Source of the DNA: Scenedesmus sp. ARA3
Taxonomy: Eukaryota; Chlorophyta; Chlorophyceae; Sphaeropleales; Scenedesmaceae
Direction: 5' to 3'
Assembly (NCBI GenBank): GCA_004335835.1
Contig: RWJK01001544.1
Location: forward strand, 1-64,000
Length of the DNA: 64,000 bases
The notes under the pieces were generated by a model that was not told the DNA's origin, did not search any database, and saw only the letters and a list, made by a program, of their open reading frames with translations. Shown piece after piece: positions 19,443 to 30,386 of this stretch (its first letter is position 1; every line of letters begins with the position of its first letter). A program made the translations under genes and the position numbers.

Positions 19443-20816
19443 CAATGCTTTGCAGGTCATTTGGGAGCTGCGAAGATGCCGAAATTGAGGCTCAAAGAGG
19501 CGGCTAGCCTGTTGTTGCTGCTGCTGCGCAGCTAATGTACCCAATGCATATGGCGCAGCAGACTACAGATGTGCAGTGTGTGCTGCACCCTGCAGCTGTC
19601 GTGGTCTGAGAAAGGTCCACACAGGTTCGAGCGTTATGTCTTCAGAAGGTTGAACCTCCATCCCCACGAAGCACGTGCTGTATAACCTATACAGCACGTG
19701 CTTCGTGGGGATGGAGATTCAAGAATGAGCTGGTGTTGGTTGTATAGCTTTTCAAACACTGCTGTACTGCAGCTTCCAGCACGCATGCTCGCAGTCGCAT
19801 ACGTCGTATGGCATGGTGAACGAGTTGCAGGACAAGCGGGTTACATAAGTGACACAACAAGCAGCAGCAGGCATGGCCACATGCTCAAGTGCATCTGTAC
19901 GGGCCGCCTGCCTGCACCTGTGGCATTCAATTTTTCTATGCAAGCCCTCCTGGCATGTGCTTCCAAGATACAAGCACAGAACCATACAGTCCAGGTGGCA
20001 CATCGCCTGCGCAACAGCAGTGCACCTGAGATGAGGCACGGCAGTTGTTGACCCGCAGCACCGGCTGCTGTAATGGGTGCCCTACATCAGGGCTCGCTGC
20101 CAGCACCAGTGGTGTGTGCAACCGCTGCCGGCGCATACACACCTGTCCCACTTATGATTGTAACTGAGCAGCAACAGCAGTACGAGAATATATGTTGCTG
20201 TAATGGGGCCATGCACACCATGACGCCTTCACGCACTGCTACCACACAGTGCCAGTGCAGCTGCATGCCAGCTTGCAGCGCCCTCGGGGAGCGCGCTGCA
20301 TGAAGTAAAAAACGTGCATCGGCGTGCTGCTGCATGACATCAGCATCCAACGCCGTGTTTGATAGCTGCCCACTGCACACACAACAGATCCGGGTGCGCC
20401 TTACGCATGCTGTACAACGCGGCAGCAGTTCTCTAGTACCTAGTGCATATCTGTATTATCACATCTGTGCAGAACACAAACCACCCGAAAAGGGTGTGAC
20501 TTCAAACAAAAAGTGCACGTGACAAGCATACTCCTGCATGTAACCAACCATGTGCTGCCATGCCAGACATCTTCGGAGCAGCATGCAGCTGTACATTCAG
20601 CAGCCCTCCTTCCTGCATATATTGTAGCCTGTGCAATCGCTTCAGTTGCTGTTCAATTACTGCAACAATCCCAGCAGCATCCCCGCATGACACACACCTG
20701 CGCATGGCTCTGCAGACTCCGCAGTCCTGCTGCAGCTGGCACATCACCATGCGGATGCTGTTCAAACACATCAACCTGACTGTTGTGTCGCTTGAACAAC
20801 ATTTGCACTTTTCAGG
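19443..20816. other. Intergenic between convergent gene ends
   Basis: Contains the 3' flank of the plus-strand nucleotidyltransferase and the minus-strand solute-binding-like gene. A TGTAA motif, the usual green-algal poly(A) signal, is at 20069-20073. Apart from the hairpin at 19650-19722 I see no gene. Confidence 0.5.
19650..19722. ncRNA. Long near-perfect hairpin, possible small-RNA precursor
   Basis: Arms 19656-19684 and 19688-19716 are perfect 29-nt reverse complements around a 3-nt loop. Adding 19650-19655 and 19717-19722 extends the stem to 35 pairs with one mismatch. It starts 208 nt past the stop codon of the nucleotidyltransferase gene. It may be a microRNA/siRNA-type foldback, a 3' UTR structure or a tiny palindromic element. 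No target-site duplication was seen. Confidence 0.6.
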
Positions 20817-23800
20817 TTAAAGCATGAGGGCCAGCATGGCCATGCCCAGCAGGGCAGTCAGCAGCTGGCCGAATGCGAATGCAGCAGGCCGGGCAGCAGC
20901 GTTTTTGGGTGTAGCAGTGGTGTTGGCGTTGGTTGCATCGGGGCACACTGTCTGCGCCTCGCAGCGCTGGCTGGGGTCTGTCACGGTGCGCAGCTCGCCA
21001 GTGGCGCAGTCCCTGCAGCAGCAGCAGCAGCAGCAGCATTTGTTTCAGACTGAGCGTGGACCAAAGCTGCTTGTTTCAGTTCCTGGTTCTTGCAGCAGGA
21101 ACAGACATTCAAGGGGCCCTGTCAACACCACAGCTCAGACGCCTTTGCATCTCACCTGTATGCGTTGGGGCAGATGCGCGCGGGCTGCGCGCGGCTGCAC
21201 CTGTCTGCTGCATTAGCCGCGGTCTTGACATCCGCGCAGTCGGCTGGGCCAGAGAAGGACAGCACCTGCGAGTCTGACAGCTGGCGCAGCCACTTGAGCT
21301 GCGCGTTGGCAGCGGCTGCTGGCGTGATGACCTTCACAAAGTCGCCCAGCACCTACAGCATAAGCGTGCAGGAGCAGCAGCAGCAGCAGGTTGAGACGAG
21401 GGGTCTACGTGGTTTCAAAGCAGCCAGCTCAAGCCTGCATATGTGCCTGCTCCCAGCAGTGTGCATCTGCAACAGGCAGCTGTTGTGTTAGATACTACAA
21501 CCATACATACTACAACCATCCCAGTCATCACAGACAGCTGTAGCGGACAGTTGGCAGCCCACCCCGCACAACACCAGAGCGGCAGTCACTCAGCACATCG
21601 GGACGAAGCCAGCTCGGCGGCAGCAATGGCCCCTGGGCACTCTGCAAGAGTATTTTCAACAGTACGACCTGGCAGCACGGTCTTCCAGCAGGCCAGCAAC
21701 CAAGGCACTCACCAGGTCGGGGCGCGCCACAGAGCTCTCAAACCAGTCGCTGCCCACGCTGCCGTCCGCGTTGCGTGCGCCCAGGCGCTTGTTGAACGTC
21801 CACACCTGGCCGGCCGCAATGGCTGGGATGTCTGCTGCCTGTGCATCGCTGAGGCCGTAGGCGGTCTTGAAGGCGGCGAGGTCCAGCAGGTGGCTGCTGT
21901 TGGCGCTGTATGTGTCGTCAAAGATGATGTCCACCTGTTGTGGCAGCAGCAGCAGCAGCGGCAGCAGCAACATGTGTGAGCACTTGGAAGACAGTAGTGT
22001 CCAGCAGGTGGCTGCTGTTGGCGCTGTAGGTGTCGTCAAAGATGACGTGAACCTGTTGCGGCAGCAGCAGCAGCAGCAGCGGCAGCAGCAGCGTCTCTGT
22101 GAGCAATTAGAAGGCTGCGAGGTCCAGGAGGTGGCTGCTGTTGGCGCTGTAGGTTTCGTGAAAGACGACGTGAACCTGTTGTGGCAGCACACAGCGGCAG
22201 CAGCAGCAGCACCTTGGTGAGAGATGTTACAAGCAGCTGAGCGCATGCAGACCTCGCGCCTTGCTTGCACAGCATTTCTGGCACTGCATGCTGCACAAAA
22301 CACAATACAGGCCGCACCGTGCGCTATCATGCAACAGCGCTATCATGCAACAGCGAGCAAAGAGCAGCACGCACAGTCTTGAGGACGTTGATGAAGGCGG
22401 TCTTCTGTGCAGGCACGCTGGCGTTGAAGTTGTACTTGACAGCAGCAGCAGCAGCAGCAGCAGCCAGCCGTCATATACAACAGCAGCATGCATGGGACTC
22501 ACCGTCTTCAGCACGTTGATGAAGCCGGTCTTCTGTGCAGGCACGCTGGCGTTAAAGTTATACTTCACGGTGCTGTACAGCCCCTCCTCCAGCTTGGCAC
22601 CGGCAGCCAGCAGGTCAGCAGAAGGGATCAACTTGCCGCCAGCATCCTGCGGCAGCACATGTGACAGCGTACATTGCAGCATACATAAAAGAAACAGCAT
22701 GTGAGCAACGGTAACCACGCAGCTGCATGAAGTCTAGCATCCTGTGGCAGCGCACATGCATGCGTGTGCGGGTGCGAGTGCGCGAGAACAACAGCCACAA
22801 GAGATGCTGTGAGTTGAGGTGCAAAGCAAACACGAGGTGCATGTAGCAGCACACACTGCTGAGATCCTCTTGCGGTGCTAACACCACAAGCCACTCAATC
22901 ATTGAAGCAGGAAGCAGCGTAAAGCAGCAACAAAGCAGGCAGGAGCCGCAGGAGCCATCAAGTTTCCCAGCCCAACCCCAGCCCCACCTCCATGTACTCC
23001 TTCTTGTACTGCGCGTAGTTTATCATGTTGTCTCCAAACAACCAAGCCAAGCATGCACTGGCCATCAAACAATTGGCCCAAGATACACAGCACAGTTGGT
23101 CCAGCTGCCGCCGCCACTCCATGTCCTCCTTCTCACACTGCGTACCAACCCCACCAGCCACTTGTTGCACAAGGAAACAAGCAAACACTGCATACACATC
23201 ACACCCGCCTGCACATCACTGAAGTTACACTGGGGCCTTGCCTCATCCCAGCCGCCCCACCCACCTCCATGTACTCCTTCTTGTACTGTGCGTAGTTCAG
23301 CGTGAGCGTGTCCCCAAACTGCGTGAGCCAGGCCACGGTCTTGGCATCAGCGCCAGCAGCAGCGCGCGCACTGGCGTTCAGCTTCTGGTAGTCTGTGGTG
23401 ATGCTGCTGAACAGCGTCTCAGCCTCCACCTCCTTGTTGAAAAACACGGCCACAAACTTGACCCACTCGGCACGCTTGAGCACGCCAGGGTCAGCAAAGG
23501 ACCTGCAGGAGCAGCAGCAGCAGTTTTGGTGGATGAGTTGTTTGCACACACGCAGAGAGGCGCAGCACGCTTGAGCACGCCAGGGTCGGCACAGGACCTG
23601 CAGGTGTCAGCAGCAGGGGCGGCAGCAACAGCAGCCGGTGTGAATGGATTTACACGCAGAAATACAGCTGCTCAGCCTCCACCTCCGTGTTGGAGAACAC
23701 GGCCACAAACTTGACCCACTCGGCACGCTTGAGCACGCCAGGGTCAGCAAAGGACCTGCAGGAGCAGCAGCAGCGCGGCAGCAGCAGCGGGGGTGAATGG

Positions 23801-25764
23801 ATTTACACGCAACAAGACGGCATGTCAGCCTCCACCTCCGTGTTGGTGAACACAGCGACGGACGTGACCCACTCGGCACGCTTGAGCACGCCAGGGTCGG
23901 CAAAGGACCTGCAGCAGCCCCCAGCAGCAGGAACAGCAGCAGCAGCAGCAGCCGTGGGGGTAGATCGGGACACACAACAAGGCAGAGCAAAGTGGCAGAG
24001 ATGCCCGCACAAGGCGCTGCCTCGCTGCAGCCACCAGCGTAGATCCAGCACATCAAGCAGCAGCCACACATGCCAACCTGCAGCATCACCTTCCTTCACC
24101 TCGCAGCAGCGCCAGCACAAAATATGTCCCGCCCATCCCTGTAGCACCACGCACATTTGGCAGCAAGCAGCATACATTCTGCAGCATGTATTACACAGTG
24201 TATCGCACTCACGTGACGGCAATGCTCTTGGGGTTGCTGCTGGCGGAGCTTGTGAAGATGGCATCCACCTGGCTGCCCTGCGCAGCAGACTCCTGGCGCC
24301 ACTCTGCGAGGCTGGCGTTGAACTCGGCATCGTTCTCGGGCGAGGGGTCGTAGTCAAAGGGAGCAGACGCAGACACAGCCTCCTGGCCGCAGGCTGCAGG
24401 AATGGAAGCGCGGGTTTGAAGAAATGGAAGCGCAGGTCAGCAGGAATGAAGCACTGGTGTTGAGCAGCGCGTGCTGTGGAAGCAATGGCCAGTTTGCATG
24501 CTCAACCGGGGGAGAGGACATCCAGAAAAAAAGGCTTTATCTGCTTGCAGGAAACGGTCGACGTCCAAGGAATGCAGGCGACCCAAAGAACATGAGAAGC
24601 ACAGCTGGCCTGCAGGTGCTGGCCAGAGGAGTGCACCAGCCATTGCAGGCTGAAGCAGCAAATTGTGCACAGCAAGACGATGCATGCACTACACCAATGC
24701 TGCTCATTGTTAAACACTCACCGAAGATGGCCTGCAGGCACGTGTTGTAGCTGAATGTGCTGGAGAAGGCCACGCGGTCAATCAGGCCCAGCTCAGCCTG
24801 CAGCGAGCAAGGATGGGCGGGTGTCAAGCAGCAGGCAAAGAGCAATCAGTACCCATTGGGCAAAATAAACCGGGTGGTCAACAGTTGGCTCATTGAAGCA
24901 CAGGAAAGCATGTCAGGCAAGCTGGCAAAGGTTCATGGGGAACAGCTGCGGCAGTGGTGCATGGAAGCCGGGAGCACAAGATGCAAGCAAGCTGTCCTCA
25001 GGTGCTTGCAGGAACGGTCAAATAAGCAACTAGAGCTGGTATAGATTGCTGCTACAACTTCATAGGCAGCAGCAGGGCTCACCAGGAAGCCAGCAGCGGA
25101 TGAGTCAGCCACAGCAACAGACGACAGGGGGATCTGGAACACCTTGGTGTTGGCGTCCAGGCCCATCTCTGTGTCAGCGCTGTCCATCGGGTTTGGCGTA
25201 CCACATTGGTACAGGACGTAGGTCTCGTTTGCGCGCTTGTTCGACACGATCTGCAACACAGCAGCATCAGCAGGCACCAGGCTGAGACAGGGAAGCACCG
25301 AGCCTGACCATGACAGATTGCCGACAGCAGCGCAAGAGACAGCTGCGCGGCAAGCTAAACGGGATGAAAACGAACATTAGTTTGAATGCCTGTTGCTGGC
25401 CCTCACCTTGAACGTGCCGCGATACGTCACGGTGAAGTCCTGAGCAAACTCCACCTGCAGCAGTGCATAGCACCACCCGGTCCACGATATAGGCCTGTGA
25501 CGTTAGCTTTTACTACGATAAGAATTACCAAAGAGGGAAGAATCTCGCTTAGCTCACCGTCGTGGTGAAACCACTGCTGCTGCTGGTGCTGCTTGGCTGG
25601 ATTGATGTGAGCTGGTAGCTCTTGGGGTAGAAGTTATACTGCAAGGACGAGACTGCAGGAGCGATGCAGTCGGCATCTGGCCGCTTCAAACGCAGTGCAG
25701 CTGAGCTGCTGCTCAAGAAAAGGGCCAGCAGCAGGCCCACTGCTGTGTAGTGCTTAGCTGCCAT
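20817..25764 (-). CDS. Secreted, probably GPI-anchored TroA-like solute-binding protein
   Basis: 558 residues in ten phase-consistent exons: 25764-25558, 25454-25407, 25250-25083, 24797-24722, 24393-24213, 23502-23265, 22646-22503, 21934-21713, 21352-21156, 21012-20817. Residues 1-23 are a signal peptide (MAAKHYTAVGLLLALFLSSS). VEFAQDFTVTYRGTFK, then ETYVLYQCGTPNP, AELGLIDRVAFSSTFSY, VDIIFDDTYSANSSHL and GSDWFESSVARPDLV follow the order of periplasmic metal/siderophore-receptor (helical-backbone, TroA-like) proteins of cyanobacteria and algae. A Cys-containing segment and an Asn/Thr linker precede a final hydrophobic stretch (FAFGQLLTALLGMAMLALML), which looks like a GPI-attachment signal. 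It probably sits on the cell surface and may bind an iron complex; the ligand is inference. The last donor of exon 9 has an alternative 42 nt earlier in the same phase. Confidence 0.82.
21990..22185 (-). repeat. Two copies of the 5' end of solute-binding-like exon 8
   Basis: At about 21998-22056 (VHVIFDDTYSANSSHLLD) and 22110-22180 (same block, more decayed), each with a CAACAG acceptor and a CTG-rich tract. Both are upstream of exon 8 (starting 21934). Confidence 0.9.
22374..22441 (-). repeat. Copy of the 3' end of solute-binding-like exon 7
   Basis: KYNFNASVPAQKTAFINVLK plus a GTGCGT donor, downstream of exon 7 (ending 22503). It differs from the exon by one residue. Confidence 0.92.
22975..23143 (-). 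repeat. Two copies of the 3' end of solute-binding-like exon 6
   Basis: YAQYKKEYMEVG at about 22975-23028 and a decayed CEKEDMEW version at about 23097-23143, both downstream of exon 6 (ending 23265). Confidence 0.88.
23563..23915 (-). repeat. Three copies of the 5' end of solute-binding-like exon 6
   Basis: Blocks at about 23563-23605, 23665-23762 and 23818-23915 repeat the CTGCAG acceptor plus SFADPGVLKRAEWVKFVAVF and the next few codons. All are upstream of exon 6 (starting 23502). Confidence 0.92.
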
Positions 25765-26094
25765 GTCTGGAGTCGTGCGTCCTGATCTGCTGCGCTGACA
25801 GACTTTGAAAACGCTGCTTTACTCAAAGCAATGTGATGCAACCGAATAGTTGTCGAGCAGGTAAAGCGATGCGGACAGAAAGTGTACAAGCTTGGCACAC
25901 ACAGGCCTGCTGCGAGCAGCGTGAGCAACTCGTGATGTTTTAGACTGAACAAACATATATTTGCGGCGCTTTCGAGGCAAGTTGGCTGTTGCATGTGTCA
26001 TGACAGCAACCAATGACAGTGACAGCCATGCTGTAGCAGCATACTATAGTAGTAGAGGGCACTTCCTTCCTACTAAGTATCCTTCATCCCTGAA
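25765..26094. other. Short intergenic spacer
   Basis: 330 bp between the stop of the malate dehydrogenase gene and the start of the solute-binding-like gene, both minus strand. It must hold the 3' UTR of one and the promoter of the other. No element assigned. Confidence 0.5.
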
Positions 26095-27806
26095 TCACTG
26101 CTGACCTTCTTGCCTAGCTCCTGGTGCTGATGCTACCTCATTTCCTGCAGCCATCTCCTGCTCAGCTAACCCACTGCCGGCAGCCTCTGCTGCTACAGCC
26201 AGCACATCGGACATGCCTGCATGCGGCACAACGCCTGCACTAGAACTTACAGCCACCGCTGCTACATCAGCAGCAGATCCCGCTGCACTTGCTGCTGTTG
26301 AACCTACAACTGCTGCCGGCAGCACTCCTGCAGCCATGCCCAACAGCTGCTCCTGTGCAGCTGCAGGCAGCTCTGCAGCACTTGCAGGAAGCCCCACTGC
26401 TGCAGCAGCCTGAGCAAGGGCTGCTGTGCTAGCTGCTGCGGCAACTGCCTCGGCATCTGCTGCTGCATCTGCTACTCCTTGTCTGCCCTCCAAGGCTGCT
26501 GCTGCTGCTGCTGCTGCTGCTGACTCAGCGGTGTTGCCGCTGGCCGCCTCCACAACCACCACTGGCACCGGCACAACTGCTGCTGCTGCTGCTGCTGGAT
26601 CTAGCGATCTAGATACTGTTGGTGCTGCTGCTGTCGTCACACTTGCTGCTGCTGCTGCTGCTGCTGCTGCCAGCACCTGCAGTGCCAGTGCACGCTCCTC
26701 CAGCAGGTCAGCCTCGCTGAGCTTCATGCGCGCCCACGCCCACGGCTCAACGTGCAGGCCTGCAGCCGCAGCACAGCACAGCAGGCAGCAAAGACAGCAA
26801 CTCACTTTACAGCAGACAGCAGCAGCCTCGCTCAGCTTTATGCGCGCCCACGGCACCACAGCTCCGCCGGCCGATGATGATGTTGCTGTGGCATGAAGCA
26901 CAACACGAGTATGATGAGCGCGCATGCCGCGGCTGCAACAAATGCCCCATCCTACCCATGCCCACATAGTGAATCACTATTTAGTGATGCAAGGTGTGCA
27001 CGTATTTGCACAGTGCATCACGATGTGAGTGTTACACGACGGGAACGCAGCCCGTTTCTGAGCCAATGACAGGCTGATTGGGCAACAACCTAAACTATTT
27101 GCCATCAACTCGCTGCATCACATACTGCTCAGTTCCTGCAGCACTCATCATCACAATAGGATTTGTGTCCACTCACCCTCCACGATGCTCCAGCTGCCGT
27201 TGCTGCACTGCACAGGGAAGGAGTACACCAGCCCCGGCACGATGCCGTAAATGTTATTTTGACCTGTTAAAACGCCCATGGACACGAACTCGCCGGGGCG
27301 CGTGCCCAGCAGCCAATCGTGCACATGGCGGCAGATGGCTGCTGCTGCTGACAGCGCAGGCGACAGTTGCACCCTCAGCTACAAGTAAAGCACACGCAGC
27401 AGCAGACAAGGGTGTGCAACCAAGACATACATTAGCAGCTGTTTGCTTGCAGAGTGCTTTGAAGCGGATGAGTGGAGCAGGCGCACGTTGAAAGCATTGT
27501 GGTAGGAATGTGCACAATATGTTACCCGAGTGCGGCAGCAAGCACTGCTTGTGCTGCTGCAAGTGTCATGTTGGTGTTGTCATCTGCCATACATAGCATA
27601 CATGTGCTGGTAAGAAGCTGTATGCTCACGGCACATGCTGTGCGTGACAATCAGACCACGCCCAGCGCAGCGCACCACAAAAGCAGCAACAAGAACAATG
27701 CAAACGTGTGCAGGCACCTCACCCTGTTGATGTGCTGGCCCCGGTTCTGCACTATGGTGATGAACTCGTTTCTTAGGTAGTCCTCCAACTCAGCAGCCTC
27801 TAAACA

Positions 27807-27849
<43 letters not shown>

Positions 27850-30386
27850 AGTATGGGCTCGCCTCTTAGCCTTGCCAGGTGGCCATATGGAAACTGGCTG
27901 CTGGCGTGGTTGCCAAACACCACCACATTGGTCACCTCAGATGCATGGACCCCCAGCACAGCTGCCAACTGCACGGGACAGCAGCACGGCAGAGCAGCAA
28001 CCAGCAAGGCACTGGTCAAACTGGCACGCTGTGGATTGCTACACCTGACCTAGGTCACAAGTAGCGTCAACAGCAGCAGGGGCAGCAAGCTGCTGAGCAG
28101 CATGTCCGCTTGCAATATACAAGTGCCACACGGAGCATGCCAGCTTGGGATTTATGCGTGCACCGGCCCTTTCGGCTATGACGTGCCTTGTGATGTGTAA
28201 ACAGTATGCCAGGTACCAAGCAACACGTTTATCTAGTTTGCCTGCTGCCAGAGCAGCCAGCGCATGCACAATCGGCAGCCACACTCCATCGCAGCACCAA
28301 CAACATCAGTGGTCAATGTGACGTGCCAATGATGCAGTTTGCTGCACCAATCATTCTTGTGGCGCCTCACGTGCTGCAGCGCTCTGTTGTGGTCGAGGCG
28401 TGTGAGTGCGGTGATGTCCTGCGCAGGGATGCTGGGAGCAAACTGCTGCAGCACCCAGGCGTTTGTGTTGGCTGGGCTGGCCACCACCACCACCTGCAGC
28501 ACATTTTGGCGGCAGCAGCAGCAGCAGCAGCGATTGTGCCGGCCAGATTGGCCACCACTATTACTGCGAGTTGATGCAAGTCAGATACACCAAGGCAAGG
28601 ACTTTCCAAGGAGCTTAACACTGGAGTGCTACTTCTGCGGTTGCTGCTGCTGCTGCTGCTGCCAGCGCTGCTGGCATCCATTCCTGCTGATCCCAGCTGC
28701 ATCAGCACCCCACCTTCACCCCTGGCTCCGCATGCGCCGCCAGCGCTGCCGCTTGGTCCCTGTAGATGGCGCAGTTGGCTGCCATGAGCGCCGCCTTGCT
28801 CAGCCCGGGGCCGCGCCTTGGCACGCCGCCACACATAACTGCTACTGACACACCCAGGCAGGCTGCTGCAAAGTCTGTAGTGGCCACCACGCCTGCAGCA
28901 GAGCACGGAAACCTCAACTTTGTGTAAGTTTCTGATATATGAAATCAAAATGCATGCCGAGGGCTTGTTAGCTGCTTGTGGATACTGGTCACGACATGTG
29001 GCGAGGCAGCACCACGGCAGCAGGTCAATTCCTGAGCCAAGTGCATCCATCTGTTGTGGATAGCTTGGCACGGCCCCACCCAGCTGCCTTCCACCATGCT
29101 CACCATGCCGCAGGTGCTGTTGCTATGTTATGTTATGTACTGTTATTATAGCTGTTATTAACATGTTAATACCATGCCTCACCCTGCAGCAGCGGGTAGG
29201 CAGCCAGGGCATCCTCCAGCTCTAACTGCAGCCCCTGCAGCAGCACAGCAGCAGCACAGCAGCACACGTAACAGCGTAGCATAGGATGCATATGGGCCGC
29301 CAGCCACTGGCACAGTGTGCTGTGTACTACATGCTGCCAGCTGCATAGCTGTATCACAGCCACAGGCAGCAAGTTTGATGAGCAGGATGCAACGGCAAGG
29401 GTGCATGTGCAGTTCCAGGGAGAGGTTACATGTGGCACCATTACATGCAGCTCTGCCTGCTGTGCAGGGCCTGCAGGGCATGCAGCCTGTGCAGCAGAGC
29501 CTTCCGCTGAGGCCCTTCTGACAGCACAAGGCCTCAAGGTGCATTGAGCCACCATATGTAGTAGACAGCACTTGGTTTAGTCACAATAAGCAGCTGCAGC
29601 TACAAGAAACATACCTGCAGCAAGCCCTCTGCAGCTGGCACATCATACAGCTGCAGCAGCTGGCCTGCAGAACACATTACTTCAACAAAAGCGCATATGT
29701 ATGAGACAGATGGCACCTGCATTGTACAGGGGATCACCTGCAGCAGGCCCTCTGCAGCTGGCACATCGTACAGCTGCAGCAGCACTGGCGTGTCGGGGCC
29801 TAGCATCTGCCCGGAGGCAATCAGAGGCGCAAGCGCGTATGCAATCTGGCCTGCAGACAACCAAAAAGGCAAAAGGTCACACAGCAGGATGGTGCTGGTA
29901 TGCAATGCACGAGAACTGGTGGCTAGGCAGCGGAGTGTGACGGCTGGCGTGGTGCATGCACGCAGCATCTGCCTGGCAGCATATGCTGCTGAAGAGGGAA
30001 GCTTGACAGCATGCGGGCAGGCTAAGCTGACACAAGATCTTCTAGAACGCATGCCACAAACTTTATGCTGCTGCTGCTGCTGCTTTGGTTTCATGCTGCT
30101 GTTGTGCTTACTCTAGCATGCTGCAAAGCTAGCATAACCCTCGTCATCAGGGGGGCAGCAGCAGCAGCAGTGCTGAACATGAACTACATGGCATCAGCCA
30201 TTTATATGGTTTGCTTTGCTTACCTGCTGCTCCAGTGATCAGCACTCGTTTGGTGGCAGTGGTGGTGCTGCTGCGTTTGCTGCCTTTCTGCCCTCCTGCC
30301 CACACTGCTACAGCATACACCACACTTGCGGCCACCGCCGCGGTCGCTCCAGCTATCACAAGGTATTTTTGATGTATTAGACGCAT
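26095..30386 (-). CDS. Malate dehydrogenase, cytosolic type, with membrane anchor and Ala-rich tail
   Basis: NAD(P)-dependent malate/oxaloacetate interconversion. Eight phase-consistent exons (30386-30224, 29850-29738, 29234-29183, 28892-28714, 28493-28371, 27968-27723, 27378-27177, 26759-26095) give 580 residues against ~330 usual. The core has the Rossmann start [20 protein letters not shown], the substrate-binding loop [32 protein letters not shown], the catalytic LTRLDHNRA, and the catalytic His in [10 protein letters not shown]. It ends with [20 protein letters not shown] and [15 protein letters not shown]. Three features are unusual: an N-terminal hydrophobic segment (residues ~8-28) followed by Lys/Arg, a poly-Gln run in exon 6, and ~190 Ala/Val-rich residues after the normal C-terminus. 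The first ATG in frame is used (30386). An intron inside the tail cannot be excluded. Confidence 0.93.
26496..26522. repeat. (CTG)9 coding poly-Ala tract in the malate dehydrogenase tail
   Basis: Read as GCA codons on the minus strand (nine Ala), one of several Ala runs in the C-terminal extension. Confidence 0.9.
26818..26868 (-). repeat. Copy of the 5' end of malate dehydrogenase exon 8
   Basis: Reads [11 protein letters not shown], like [14 protein letters not shown] of exon 8 (starting 26759), and lies upstream of it. Confidence 0.85.
27810..27848. repeat. (CTG)13 coding poly-Gln tract in malate dehydrogenase
   Basis: CAG codons on the sense strand within exon 6. It inserts about 13 Gln between RGEPIL and [12 protein letters not shown], in a surface loop position of the family. 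Confidence 0.9.
29612..29664 (-). repeat. Copy of the 3' part of malate dehydrogenase exon 2, with its own acceptor
   Basis: Reads [15 protein letters not shown], bounded by a CTGCAG acceptor (start 29664) and a GTATGT donor (end 29615). It is 50 nt long and in the same phases as exon 2, so it could replace exon 2 in a transcript, but would remove most of the nucleotide-binding beta-alpha unit. Confidence 0.88.

Noticed and set aside
26426..26896. Plus-strand Ala-rich frame
   Set aside because: Shadow of the Ala-rich tail of malate dehydrogenase on the opposite strand.
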